DNA of 11,203 nucleotides from an uncultured Mailhella sp. GTDB taxonomy: Bacteria > Desulfobacterota > Desulfovibrionia > Desulfovibrionales > Desulfovibrionaceae. How positions within the stretch are numbered: position 1 is the first letter of the stretch; every line of letters begins with the position of its first letter. The DNA lies in NCBI RefSeq assembly GCF_905187505.1, contig NZ_CAJJIC010000074.1, positions 1 to 11,203 on the forward strand, in the 5' to 3' direction. The notes under the pieces are model-generated. The model searched no databases. It had not been told where the DNA came from and worked only from the letters and a program-made list of their open reading frames with translations. Below, piece after piece: positions 1 through 6,452 of the stretch. The position numbers and the translations under genes are program-made.

Positions 1-108
1 GGGGAAGGTCGCATGATGCGAAGGACGAACCCCGGACACCTGCGGGAAACTTCACCGCAGGAGGCGCGGGAAAAGGCGGATGCGGCGTGTCTTTACCCGG
101 GAAGGAAC
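1..108. other. Left-edge non-coding stretch with small inverted repeats
   Basis: No frame here looks like protein and nothing in it matches an RNA family that I recognise. It contains a perfect 7-bp inverted repeat (CCTGCGG at 39-45 and CCGCAGG at 55-61, 9-nt loop) and a small one (CGCAT at 10-14 and ATGCG at 16-20). Neither is followed by a T-run on either strand, so they are not obvious terminators. It may be the upstream or downstream region of a gene beyond the window. Confidence 0.4.
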
Positions 109-152
109 CTTCAGAACAGAACAAAGCCCGACGGAAATGCGCCGGGCTTTGT
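109..152 (-). terminator. Intrinsic terminator of the sirC-ccsA-hemA operon
   Basis: Read on the minus strand, a perfect 10-bp stem (ACAAAGCCCG with CGGGCTTTGT; plus-strand arms at 121-130 and 143-152, 12-nt loop) is followed by a T-rich tail (TCTGTTCTG). It lies about 45 bases past the hemA stop codon. The T-tract is interrupted, so termination may be less than complete. Confidence 0.75.
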
Positions 153-195
153 CAGAAGCGAGGAGTAGGTCGAAGCCGCCGGACTCGGCGCAGGA

Positions 196-1470
196 TCACT
201 TGAGGTTGAAGACTCTCCGCACGGTGTCCACGGCCTGCATGGTGTATTCAGGATTGGCGGCTTCATGGAAGCGGTCCTTCATGAAGGATATGGGCTCATG
301 ATTGAAGCGGCGCACCAGGGAGTCGGCCATGATTTCGAGGGCCTCGCGCGTGGCGTCGTCCACGGGGCCGAGGCGGTGCAGGGTTTTGGCGAGCTCTTCT
401 TCCATGATGCGCTGGCCGCGCTCCACGAGCGCCACGATGGTGGGCTGAAGGGTGAGGGAGTCTATCCACTGATGGAAGGCGGCTGTTTCCTCGTCCACGA
501 TGGCGCGGGCCCGCACGGCTTCCTTGCGGCGTTCGGCGATGTGTTCTTCCACCACTTCCTTGAGATCGTCGATGTCGTAGAGATAGATGTTGTCCAGCGT
601 GTTGACCGAAGGCTCGATGTCCCGGGGCATGGCGATGTCTATGAGGAACATGGGGCGGTTCTTGCGCTTTTTGAGCACGTCGCGCATGTCGGAGGCGTGA
701 ATGATGGCGTCAGGCGCGCCGGTGGAGCTGATGACGATGTCGGTGTCGACCAGATGCGTGAAGAGCTGATCGAAGGGCACGGCCTCGCCGCCGAGCCTGC
801 GGGCCAGTTCTTCGGCGTGGGCATAGGTGCGGTTGGCCACGCGGATGCGCTTCACTCCGGCCTGCCTGAGATGCATGGCCGCAAGTTCCGCCATTTCGCC
901 CGCTCCTATGATGAGGGCGTTGTGACGGCTCATGTCGTCGAATATCTGCTTGGCAAGCTCCACGGCGGCATAGCTTATGGACACGGCGCTGGAGGCTACG
1001 CCCGTTTCCGAGCGCACTCTTTTCGCCACGGAAAAGGCCTTGTGCAGCAGACGGTTGATGATGGTTCCCGCGCAGTGGCTCTGCGTGGCCTTGCGGTAGG
1101 CGGCCTTGAGCTGACCGAGAATCTGCGGTTCGCCGAGCACCAGGGAATCGAGGCTCGAGGCCACGTTGAAAAGATGGCGTATGGCCTCGTCGTTCTTGTA
1201 CTGATAGAGATAGGGTTCAAGCTCTTCCACGGTTCTGCCGCGGGCCCTGGCCCAGCATTCCAGCGCGCGTCGTCTGGGGGCGTCTCCCTCGCCGACCACA
1301 AGCACTTCCACGCGGTTGCAGGTGGAGAGAATGAGCGACTCGCTGATGCCGTCGGTGGTGGGAATGGCCCAGGTCTCGGGAGAGCAGAAGTTGGTGAGCG
1401 CGAACTTTTCGCGGATTTCCACCGCAGCGGTGCGGTGGTTGATGCCTATGAGGTGAATGGTGCTGTTCAT
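196..1470 (-). CDS. hemA: Glutamyl-tRNA reductase
   Basis: This enzyme reduces the glutamate carried on tRNA-Glu to glutamate-1-semialdehyde with NADPH, the first committed step of the C5 route to heme, siroheme and cobalamin. The product is 424 residues, normal for the family. Family marks are the early GINHRTA stretch (9-15), the catalytic Cys51 in LSTCNRVE, the GEPQILGQ motif (113-120), the nucleotide-binding GAGEMA (189-194) and a helical C-terminal dimerisation tail from about residue 320. The ATG is preceded by an AGGA box 6 bases upstream. It is the last gene of a minus-strand operon, 61 bases after the CcsA-like gene and ahead of an intrinsic terminator. Its partner HemL (the aminomutase) is not in the window. 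In this family the enzyme is a usual control point, but no specific control site is visible here. Confidence 0.97.
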   Translation of the reverse strand: MNSTIHLIGINHRTAAVEIREKFALTNFCSPETWAIPTTDGISESLILSTCNRVEVLVVGEGDAPRRRALECWARARGRTVEELEPYLYQYKNDEAIRHLFNVASSLDSLVLGEPQILGQLKAAYRKATQSHCAGTIINRLLHKAFSVAKRVRSETGVASSAVSISYAAVELAKQIFDDMSRHNALIIGAGEMAELAAMHLRQAGVKRIRVANRTYAHAEELARRLGGEAVPFDQLFTHLVDTDIVISSTGAPDAIIHASDMRDVLKKRKNRPMFLIDIAMPRDIEPSVNTLDNIYLYDIDDLKEVVEEHIAERRKEAVRARAIVDEETAAFHQWIDSLTLQPTIVALVERGQRIMEEELAKTLHRLGPVDDATREALEIMADSLVRRFNHEPISFMKDRFHEAANPEYTMQAVDTVRRVFNLK

Positions 1471-1498
1471 GATGTTCCTGAAGGAAAAGAAGGTGTCG

Positions 1499-1529
1499 GC
1501 GCGTTCGTCTGTCGTGGAGGGGAACGCGC
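1499..1529 (-). other. Intercistronic hairpin between ccsA and hemA
   Basis: A perfect 8-bp inverted repeat (GCGCGTTC at 1499-1506, GAACGCGC at 1522-1529, 15-nt loop) fills most of the 61-base gap between the stop of the CcsA-like gene and the start of hemA. No T-run follows it on the minus strand, so it is not a standard terminator. It could stabilise or process the mRNA between the two cistrons; that role is inference. Confidence 0.4.
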
Positions 1530-1531
1530 GG

Positions 1532-2344
1532 CTAGAAGCCGTGCTGGGTGGAAAGAACGGTGTTCACCACGAACATGGAGAACAGCGAGGCGGCAAAGAT
1601 GACGAGAGCCAGAATGGCGGGCTTGCGTCCGCGCCAGCCGAGAGCCTGCCGCTGATGGAAGAGCAGGGCGTACACGGCCAGAATGAGCAGGGAGATCCAC
1701 TCCTTGAAGTCGCCGCTCAGAAAGCTCCCCCAGCTGATGCGGGCCCAGAGAAAGCCGCACAGAATGCCGAGACTGTAGCAGGGAAAGCCGATGAGCGTGG
1801 CCATGGCGTTGACTCTGTCGAGGGCCCCGAGAGCGGGAAGATCCTTGCGGAAGCCTTCAAGCGGCGTCTTGTGCTTGATGGCGCTCTCCTGCCACAGGAA
1901 GAGCGCGCCCGCTCCGGCGGCCACGGCCATGACGCCGACGCCCGCGAAAATGGCGGCAAGGTGCAGGATGAACAGCGGACCGGCCAGAGGCAGGGAGCCC
2001 GGAGTGCCGGAAAAGCCGAGCGCGCAGGCGCCGAGGAAGAATCCCCAGGGAGCCACGAAATGCAGGGCTATGTCCATGTTCTGGCGGCGGGACACGAGAA
2101 GTCCGGCCAGCGCCAGGCACCATGAGAGAGGCAGAAGATAGAAGCCTCGGGACACGGCGCTGAAGGCACCGCCTGCGATGCTGATGACGAGCCACAGCGT
2201 GTGGAAGGCGAATCCGGCCGCGCACAGCAGGCAGGCCAGTTTTTTCACTCTGGCGGAACGCCCGAGCACGCCTGCCAGAGAGGCGACGGTGGCGAGCGCG
2301 TAGAGAGCGAGGCACAGATAGGAGGGAACTTCAGTCCAGGTCAT
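1532..2344 (-). CDS. ccsA: CcsA/HemX-family integral membrane protein (cytochrome c assembly type)
   Basis: A 270-residue, very hydrophobic protein with about eight predicted membrane helices. The C-terminal part carries W-G-S-F-x-S-x-D-x-K-E-W (residues 205-216), the degenerate tryptophan-rich signature shared by CcsA, ResC and HemX proteins, which in CcsA-type synthases lies at the heme-handling periplasmic face. Histidines that may be heme ligands are visible at 48, 95 and 128. I set the start at the ATG ending at 2344: it has a GAGGAG box 7 bases upstream, and residues encoded further upstream look like random arginine/proline-rich translation. The start overlaps the end of the upstream sirC by 14 bases, so translation is probably coupled. 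HemX-like proteins are often encoded beside hemA. Whether this one works in cytochrome c maturation or in control of HemA cannot be decided from sequence; the symbol names the family only. Confidence 0.85.
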   Translation of the reverse strand: MTWTEVPSYLCLALYALATVASLAGVLGRSARVKKLACLLCAAGFAFHTLWLVISIAGGAFSAVSRGFYLLPLSWCLALAGLLVSRRQNMDIALHFVAPWGFFLGACALGFSGTPGSLPLAGPLFILHLAAIFAGVGVMAVAAGAGALFLWQESAIKHKTPLEGFRKDLPALGALDRVNAMATLIGFPCYSLGILCGFLWARISWGSFLSGDFKEWISLLILAVYALLFHQRQALGWRGRKPAILALVIFAASLFSMFVVNTVLSTQHGF

Positions 2345-3038
2345 GGATAATCTCCTCGGCGGAAAGGGAAGGATCTTGCGGAAGAACGGGAATGAGCAGC
2401 GCGGCAAGGGCATCCTTGTCCCTGCGGGCAAGGGCGTCCATGAGCTTGTCGCGCAAAGGACGCGCGCACAGGGCGCGGAATATGGCCGCGTCGGCGTCGC
2501 TGCCGAGACCGAGGGCCAGAAGGCGGGGCCGCAGAGCCTTGAGAAGCAGGGCAAGATCGGCATAGCCTTTCTGCAGCCATGTCTTCAGGTCTTCCTTCAG
2601 GGCTCTGGCCAGCGCAGGACTGCATCCTCCCGTGGAAAGCGCCAGCGTGATGGGACCGCTTTCCACATGGGCGGGCACAAGAAAGCTGCCGGCAGCGTCC
2701 TTTTCCAGCGGCCCGGCCACGTTGCAGAACACGCCGGAGGCGCGGCACAGCCTTGCCACGGCGGCGTTTGCCGCCGCGGACGGCGTGGCGGCAAACGCCA
2801 GCGCCACATTGTCCAGGTCTCCGGGGCAAAAGGTGCGCTTCTCGAGCGTGAGCGGCCTTGCGTCGAGTCCGGCCAGCGCCTTTTCGAGCGCCGCCTCGTC
2901 GGGATCCGGGTCCACGACGAGAAGGGACGCGGGACGGCACGACAGAAGATCGGCGATCTTGCGTCGCCCCACGGGACCGGCGCCCACCACAAGGCAGCGG
3001 ACGTCGGCAAGGCTGAGAAAGAGAGGATAATAACGCAT
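2331..3038 (-). CDS. sirC: Precorrin-2 dehydrogenase (SirC/CysG N-terminal type), siroheme synthesis
   Basis: This enzyme oxidises precorrin-2 to sirohydrochlorin with NAD, on the way to siroheme, the alternative heme route and cobalamin. The 235-residue product opens MRYYPLFL, followed by the Rossmann motif GAGPVG (19-24), and has the family stretches FCNV (104-107), FLVPA (119-123) and LSTGGCSPALAR (134-145). There is no methyltransferase domain, unlike full-length CysG. The loop after FCNV reads AGPLEKDAAG, so the Asp that is catalytic in E. coli CysG (the D of FCNVVD) is not in its usual place, although Asp114 lies nearby. The start is uncertain: the ATG ending at 3038 fits the family N-terminus, but the ATG ending at 3080 (15 more residues) has a better-placed AAAGG box 5 bases upstream. 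First gene of the operon. Confidence 0.88.
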   Translation of the reverse strand: MRYYPLFLSLADVRCLVVGAGPVGRRKIADLLSCRPASLLVVDPDPDEAALEKALAGLDARPLTLEKRTFCPGDLDNVALAFAATPSAAANAAVARLCRASGVFCNVAGPLEKDAAGSFLVPAHVESGPITLALSTGGCSPALARALKEDLKTWLQKGYADLALLLKALRPRLLALGLGSDADAAIFRALCARPLRDKLMDALARRDKDALAALLIPVLPQDPSLSAEEIIHDLD

Positions 3039-3166
3039 GGGCAAGGTATAGCCTTTACCGGGCGGCTCGTCCAGAGACATGACGACCTTTGCGGGGAAAG
3101 CATGGGGAAAACACTGGACGAACGATGAAAAAAGAAGTAGGGTTCTCCGACTTGAATCTTCAACGC

Positions 3167-3236
3167 TGCGGTAAATCGGGCGACTAGGCGACTGTCCGCC
3201 TACCAAGGTGGGTATGGGCGTACCCGTGGGTCCGCA
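3167..3236 (+). promoter_or_regulatory. Candidate structured leader upstream of rpmE
   Basis: An outer 5-bp stem (TGCGG at 3167-3171 with CCGCA at 3232-3236) encloses two perfect hairpins: TAGGCG/CGCCTA (3185-3190 with 3197-3202) and GGGTA/TACCC (3210-3214 with 3221-3225), giving a three-way-junction shape. The hexamer GTCCGC occurs twice (3194-3199 and 3230-3235), and each copy could pair with GCGG at 3168-3171, so two folds compete. The element ends 8 bases before the rpmE Shine-Dalgarno, where ribosomal-protein leaders usually sit. It could instead belong to the leader of the divergent sirC operon. I do not recognise it as a known riboswitch, and the fold was done by eye. Confidence 0.35.
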
Positions 3237-3244
3237 AATCATCT

Positions 3245-3250
3245 GAGGAG
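3245..3250 (+). promoter_or_regulatory. Shine-Dalgarno of rpmE
   Basis: GAGGAG ends 6 bases before the rpmE ATG and fixes the start. It directly follows the foldable element at 3167-3236, so a change in that fold could affect its access. Confidence 0.85.
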
Positions 3251-3256
3251 TGTACC

Positions 3257-3466
3257 ATGAAAGAAGGCATCCATCCCAAAGTTTACAAGGCCAAGCTTGT
3301 CTGCGCCTGCGGCAATGTAGTGGAAGTTCTCTCCACCAAGGGCGAAACCGTGCACGTGGAAATCTGCTCCGCCTGCCATCCTTTCTTCACCGGCAAGCAG
3401 CGCTTCGTCGATACCGCCGGCCGCATTGACCGCTTCCGCAAGAAGTACGCCAAATTCGCGAAGTAA
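3257..3466 (+). CDS. rpmE: 50S ribosomal protein L31, zinc-binding form
   Basis: A 69-residue protein with the full L31 pattern: MKEGIHPKVY at the start, CxCG at 16-19, CSACHPF at 37-43 and FTGKQRFVDTAGRIDRF in the C-terminal half. Cys16, Cys18, Cys37 and Cys40 make this the zinc-carrying (C+) form, as opposed to the cysteine-free paralogue that many bacteria induce under zinc shortage. L31 sits at the central protuberance of the large subunit and bridges to the small subunit. The gene is followed within 45 bases by a strong intrinsic terminator, so it is probably a transcription unit by itself, divergent from the sirC-ccsA-hemA operon. Confidence 0.98.
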   Translation: MKEGIHPKVYKAKLVCACGNVVEVLSTKGETVHVEICSACHPFFTGKQRFVDTAGRIDRFRKKYAKFAK

Positions 3467-3506
3467 CGCTGGTTCCGGCGTCATGTCGAGCCGGGAACGA
3501 GCGGGA

Positions 3507-3536
3507 CCTCCCCAGGCTTTCCTGGGGAGGTTTTTG
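3507..3536 (+). terminator. Intrinsic terminator of rpmE
   Basis: A perfect 10-bp GC-rich stem (CCTCCCCAGG at 3507-3516, CCTGGGGAGG at 3521-3530) with a CTTT loop is followed by TTTTTG. It is one of the clearest terminators in the window. Confidence 0.95.
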
Positions 3537-3802
3537 AGTTTGGAGTTTTTGCGGGCCGCTTCCGCACGGAGAGCCGGCGGAGAAAGGACCGCGTTTTTGG
3601 GCGCATCATTCGCCGACGGCCTGTTCGGATGTCGTCTTTCGGCTCGGACGGGCACGGCAGGCGCGGAAACGGCTCAAAGGCCTGCTCCCCGCAGGGGGCC
3701 GGTGTGCGTCAGCTTCCGGGAAAGGAGCGTACGCCGCCTTGTCCGGCAAGGCGCAGGGAGCCGGGCGGAGCATCTTCCGGCTGGAAAATTTCAGGATATG
3801 GC
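3537..3802 (+). other. Intergenic stretch before the DUF1385 gene
   Basis: Together with the rpmE terminator this makes about 336 bases between the rpmE stop and the next start. I see no credible gene: the frame of the next gene stays open from 3629, but its translation is low-complexity Gly/Arg/Ser and the homologous part begins only near 3803. The one clear structure is a 7-bp hairpin (CGCCTTG at 3735-3741 with CAAGGCG at 3747-3753) without a T-run. A promoter for the DUF1385-prfA-clpS unit is expected here, but I could not identify convincing -35/-10 boxes. Confidence 0.5.
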
Positions 3803-4813
3803 ATGAAAGCTGTTCGTTCTCTTCTGCGTTTCATGACGCTTGCCGCCGAAGGCTGCGCGCTGCCGCTCGTGGGCGGGCAGGCCGTCATGGAAGGGGTGCT
3901 CATGCGCAACGGCGCATCCTATGCGCTGGCCGTGCGTCGTCCTTCCGGTTCCATTTCCGTGGAAAGCCGTCTTTGGCGCACCATGGGCCCGCAGGGGATT
4001 CGTTCCGTGCGCTTTCTGCGCGGCTTCCCCATCCTGGTGGAAACGCTCTCCAACGGCGTGAGGGCGCTCAATCGCTCGGCCGACCTTTCCATGGGAGACG
4101 ACGATTCCTCGCCCATGTCCCGCTGGCAGGTGGCTCTCACCCTGCTCATGGCGCTTGCCGCCGCGGTGGTTCTTTTCGTGGCCGCCCCGCATCTTCTGGC
4201 CCTCGGCATGGAGCAGCTCGGACTTTCCGGCGGCATGAAGGGGCTGTCCTTTCATCTGTGGGACGGACTGTTCAAGTTCGTCATGTTCATAGGCTACATC
4301 GCCGCCATTTCCTTCATGCCCGACATCCGCCGCGTGTTTCAGTATCACGGCGCGGAACACAAGACCATTCACGCCTTCGAGAAGGGCGGCATGGTCACCG
4401 TGGAAACGGCCCGCGCGTGCAGCCGTCTGCATCCGCGCTGCGGCACCACCTTTCTTCTTTTCGTGCTTTCCGTGGCCATCGTGCTTCATGCCGTTCTGGT
4501 CCCGCTGCTTCTCATGGTGTGGGATCCTTCCTCGGCCGTCGTGCGCCACGCGGGCATCGTATGTTTCAAGATACTGCTGATTGCGCCGGTCAGCGCGCTG
4601 GCCTACGAAATCATTCGCTATGCGGCCACGCTGAAAAAAGGCTTCCGGGGCGCCGTTCTGCGTGCTCCGGGGCTGCTTCTTCAGCTTCTTACCACCCGGG
4701 AGCCCGACGACGGGCAGCTTGAAGTCGCCGTCGCGGCGCTTCGCGCGGCGCTCGGTCCCGACAGTCCCTATGCCGGCCGCTTTGAATCCCCCGACCCTAT
4801 CGTGATGGAGTGA
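3803..4813 (+). CDS. DUF1385 family membrane protein (YqhQ-like)
   Basis: A 336-residue integral membrane protein of unknown function. The hallmark GGQAVMEGVLMR is at 24-35, and the other conserved blocks are YHGAEHKTI (181-189) and HPRCGTTF (210-217). Their clustered His, Glu and Cys residues look like a metal or active site, but no reaction is established. Hydrophobic stretches at about 110-134, 155-172, 215-240 and 250-272 are likely membrane helices. The ATG at 3803 was chosen because AGGA lies 6 bases upstream and the family homology begins just after it. The gene ends 2 bases before prfA, whose Shine-Dalgarno lies in its last codons, so the two are probably translationally coupled. From memory, the same placement next to rpmE and prfA is common in Firmicutes, which suggests a link with translation; that is inference. 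Confidence 0.9.
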   Translation: MKAVRSLLRFMTLAAEGCALPLVGGQAVMEGVLMRNGASYALAVRRPSGSISVESRLWRTMGPQGIRSVRFLRGFPILVETLSNGVRALNRSADLSMGDDDSSPMSRWQVALTLLMALAAAVVLFVAAPHLLALGMEQLGLSGGMKGLSFHLWDGLFKFVMFIGYIAAISFMPDIRRVFQYHGAEHKTIHAFEKGGMVTVETARACSRLHPRCGTTFLLFVLSVAIVLHAVLVPLLLMVWDPSSAVVRHAGIVCFKILLIAPVSALAYEIIRYAATLKKGFRGAVLRAPGLLLQLLTTREPDDGQLEVAVAALRAALGPDSPYAGRFESPDPIVME

Positions 4814-4815
4814 CT

Positions 4816-5895
4816 ATGTTTGCTAAACTGGAAAGTCTGGAAAAACGCTACGAGGAGCTGGAACAGAACATGGCGGATCCCGCGGTTCTGTCCGACCCTG
4901 AACAGTACCGCAAGATCGCCAAGGCCCGCGCCGACGTGGAGCCCGTGGTGCTTGCCTACCGTGAATACCGCGATCTCCAGAAGCAGCTTGAGGAAAACAA
5001 GGAACTTTTGAGCGACGAGGATCACGACATCCGCGAAATGGCGCAGGAAGAGATTCGTCGCATCGAAAAGGAACTGCCCGAGCGCGAGCACAAGCTGCGC
5101 CTCATGCTGCTTCCGCCCGATCCTCTGGATGAGAAGAACACCGTGCTCGAAGTGCGCGCCGGTACCGGCGGCGAGGAAGCCGCGCTGTTTGCGGCCGATC
5201 TTTTCCACATGTATTGCCGCTATGCCGAACTTCAGCACTGGAAGGTGGAAATCATTTCCGAAATGCCCACGGACTCGGGCGGCTACAAGGAAGTCATCGC
5301 CCTTGTCTCCGGCAAGCGCGTCTACAGCCGCCTGCGCTATGAGTCCGGCACGCACCGCGTGCAGCGCGTGCCCGCCACGGAATCGCAGGGACGCATCCAC
5401 ACTTCCGCCGCCACTGTGGCAGTCATGCCCGAAGCCGAGGAAGTGGACGTGAACCTCCGTCCCGAAGATCTGCGCATCGACGTGTACCGTGCCTCCGGCG
5501 CGGGCGGCCAGCACGTCAACAAGACCGAGTCCGCCGTGCGCATCACGCACATTCCCACCGGCATCGTGGTCACCTGCGAGGACGAACGTTCCCAGCACAA
5601 GAACAAGGCCCGCGCCATGAAGGTGCTCGCCTCGCGCATTCTTCAGGCGGAGCAGGAGAAGCAGCACGCCTCGGAAGCCGCGGAACGCCGTTCACAGGTG
5701 GGTTCCGGCGACCGTTCCGAGCGCATACGTACCTACAATTTCCCGCAGGGCCGCGTGACCGACCATCGCATCAACCTTACCATGTATTCGCTCGACCGCT
5801 TCATGGAAGGGGAAATTGAGGACATGATCGAGGCGCTCGCCGCCCAGGCCCAGGCCGATGCCCTGAAAGCGGAAGTGGACGCCAAGGGAGAATAA
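4816..5895 (+). CDS. prfA: Peptide chain release factor 1
   Basis: RF1 recognises UAA and UAG in the ribosomal A site and triggers hydrolysis of peptidyl-tRNA. The 359-residue product has the usual length. The tripeptide PAT (186-188) is the RF1-type stop-codon reader (RF2 would have SPF), and the catalytic GGQ is at 230-232 within GAGGQHVNKTESAVRI. The N-terminal 100 residues are a charged helical hairpin, as in the family. I chose the ATG at 4816, which has GGAG 5 bases upstream; a GTG at 4810 would add two residues. The gene lies between a DUF1385 gene (2-base gap) and clpS (4-base gap). The prmC methyltransferase that modifies the GGQ glutamine, often the next gene downstream, is not here. 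Confidence 0.98.
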   Translation: MFAKLESLEKRYEELEQNMADPAVLSDPEQYRKIAKARADVEPVVLAYREYRDLQKQLEENKELLSDEDHDIREMAQEEIRRIEKELPEREHKLRLMLLPPDPLDEKNTVLEVRAGTGGEEAALFAADLFHMYCRYAELQHWKVEIISEMPTDSGGYKEVIALVSGKRVYSRLRYESGTHRVQRVPATESQGRIHTSAATVAVMPEAEEVDVNLRPEDLRIDVYRASGAGGQHVNKTESAVRITHIPTGIVVTCEDERSQHKNKARAMKVLASRILQAEQEKQHASEAAERRSQVGSGDRSERIRTYNFPQGRVTDHRINLTMYSLDRFMEGEIEDMIEALAAQAQADALKAEVDAKGE

Positions 5896-5899
5896 CGAA

Positions 5900-6220
5900 A
5901 TGAGTCAGGATTACACCGAAGGCGCGGCCGGCACCGAGTCCGGCGTCACTCTGGAAGACGAGCTGAAGGAACCGGACATGTACCGTGTTCTTCTCCACAA
6001 CGACGACTACACCACCATGGACTTCGTCGTGAAAATTCTGGAAGAGGTGTTCCACAAGACTCAGGAAGAGTCTGTGGCCATCATGATGTCCGTGCACCAG
6101 AAGGGCATGGGCGTGTGCGGGGTGTATCCGAAGGAAATAGCCGAATTCCGCGTGGCGCAGGTGGCTGGACGGGCCCAGCAGGCCGGGTTCCCGTTGCGCT
6201 GCACCATGGAAAAGGAATAG
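5900..6220 (+). CDS. clpS: ATP-dependent Clp protease adaptor ClpS
   Basis: ClpS binds proteins with N-terminal Leu, Phe, Tyr or Trp and hands them to ClpA for degradation by ClpAP. In this 106-residue protein the N-degron pocket is complete: Asn34-Asp35-Asp36 in NDDYTTM and His66 in VHQKG, at the same positions as in E. coli ClpS, followed by GVCGVYPKEIAE and a C-terminal PLRCTMEKE. The first 25 residues are acidic and flexible, the part which in E. coli engages ClpA. The ATG has GGAG 9 bases upstream, inside the prfA end, and only 4 bases separate it from the prfA stop. A terminator follows directly. The nearby clpA and aat genes complete the pathway. Confidence 0.97.
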   Translation: MSQDYTEGAAGTESGVTLEDELKEPDMYRVLLHNDDYTTMDFVVKILEEVFHKTQEESVAIMMSVHQKGMGVCGVYPKEIAEFRVAQVAGRAQQAGFPLRCTMEKE

Positions 6221-6225
6221 ATGAG

Positions 6226-6258
6226 GCGGCGGTCGCGCATGGGCGCGGCCGCCGTTTC
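6226..6258 (+). terminator. Intrinsic terminator after clpS
   Basis: A 12-bp very GC-rich stem (CGGCGGTCGCGC at 6227-6238 with GCGCGGCCGCCG at 6243-6254, one G-T wobble) with an ATGG loop is followed by TTTC. It begins 6 bases after the clpS stop. The T-run is short, so some read-through into clpA is possible. Confidence 0.75.
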
Positions 6259-6349
6259 TGCATGACGGCCGGGCGTCCGCTGAATCGTCCGAATGGCGGG
6301 AGTCTTTCATCCCGCGTTCCAGAAGTCACGGCGGACGAGGAGACGTCGC

Positions 6350-6379
6350 AACGGCAGGAGCGCCGTTTTCCGTTCCTGC
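6350..6379 (+). other. Overlapping alternative hairpins upstream of clpA
   Basis: AACGGC (6350-6355) pairs with GCCGTT (6362-6367), the latter continuing into TTCC. GCAGGA (6354-6359) pairs with TCCTGC (6374-6379). The two hairpins share bases and cannot form together. They lie upstream of the predicted clpA promoter, so they would matter only in read-through RNA from prfA-clpS. Short stems like these can arise by chance in GC-rich DNA. Confidence 0.25.
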
Positions 6380-6452
6380 AAAGCGGCATCTCCGTCGTCT
6401 TCCGGTTTCTTCGACTTTCGCGCGGCGCACGGAAAAGTCATGCTTCAGCCGC

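Noticed and set aside
1..108. A riboswitch at the left edge
   Set aside because: I compared the stretch by eye with cobalamin, FMN and TPP conserved boxes and none of the invariant segments is present on either strand.
265..1602. A 445-codon open frame on the plus strand opposite hemA and its upstream gap
   Set aside because: The translation is rich in His, Gly, Val and Ala without any family motif, and the opposite strand encodes an unmistakable glutamyl-tRNA reductase. Long antisense frames are expected in GC-rich genes with strong third-position bias.
2345..2563. A 73-residue N-terminal extension of the CcsA-like protein
   Set aside because: It lies wholly within the sirC coding region and is Pro/Arg/Ser-rich, while the ATG ending at 2344 has a good GAGGAG box and is followed by a membrane helix.
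3120..3240. A tRNA in the sirC-rpmE gap (minus-strand TTCAAGT resembling a T-loop)
   Set aside because: The flanking five bases on each side do not pair and no acceptor or anticodon arms can be drawn at the right distances.
3629..3802. A 58-residue N-terminal extension of the DUF1385 protein
   Set aside because: The extension is low-complexity and without family match; the ATG at 3803 has a suitable AGGA box and directly precedes the conserved GGQAVMEGV.
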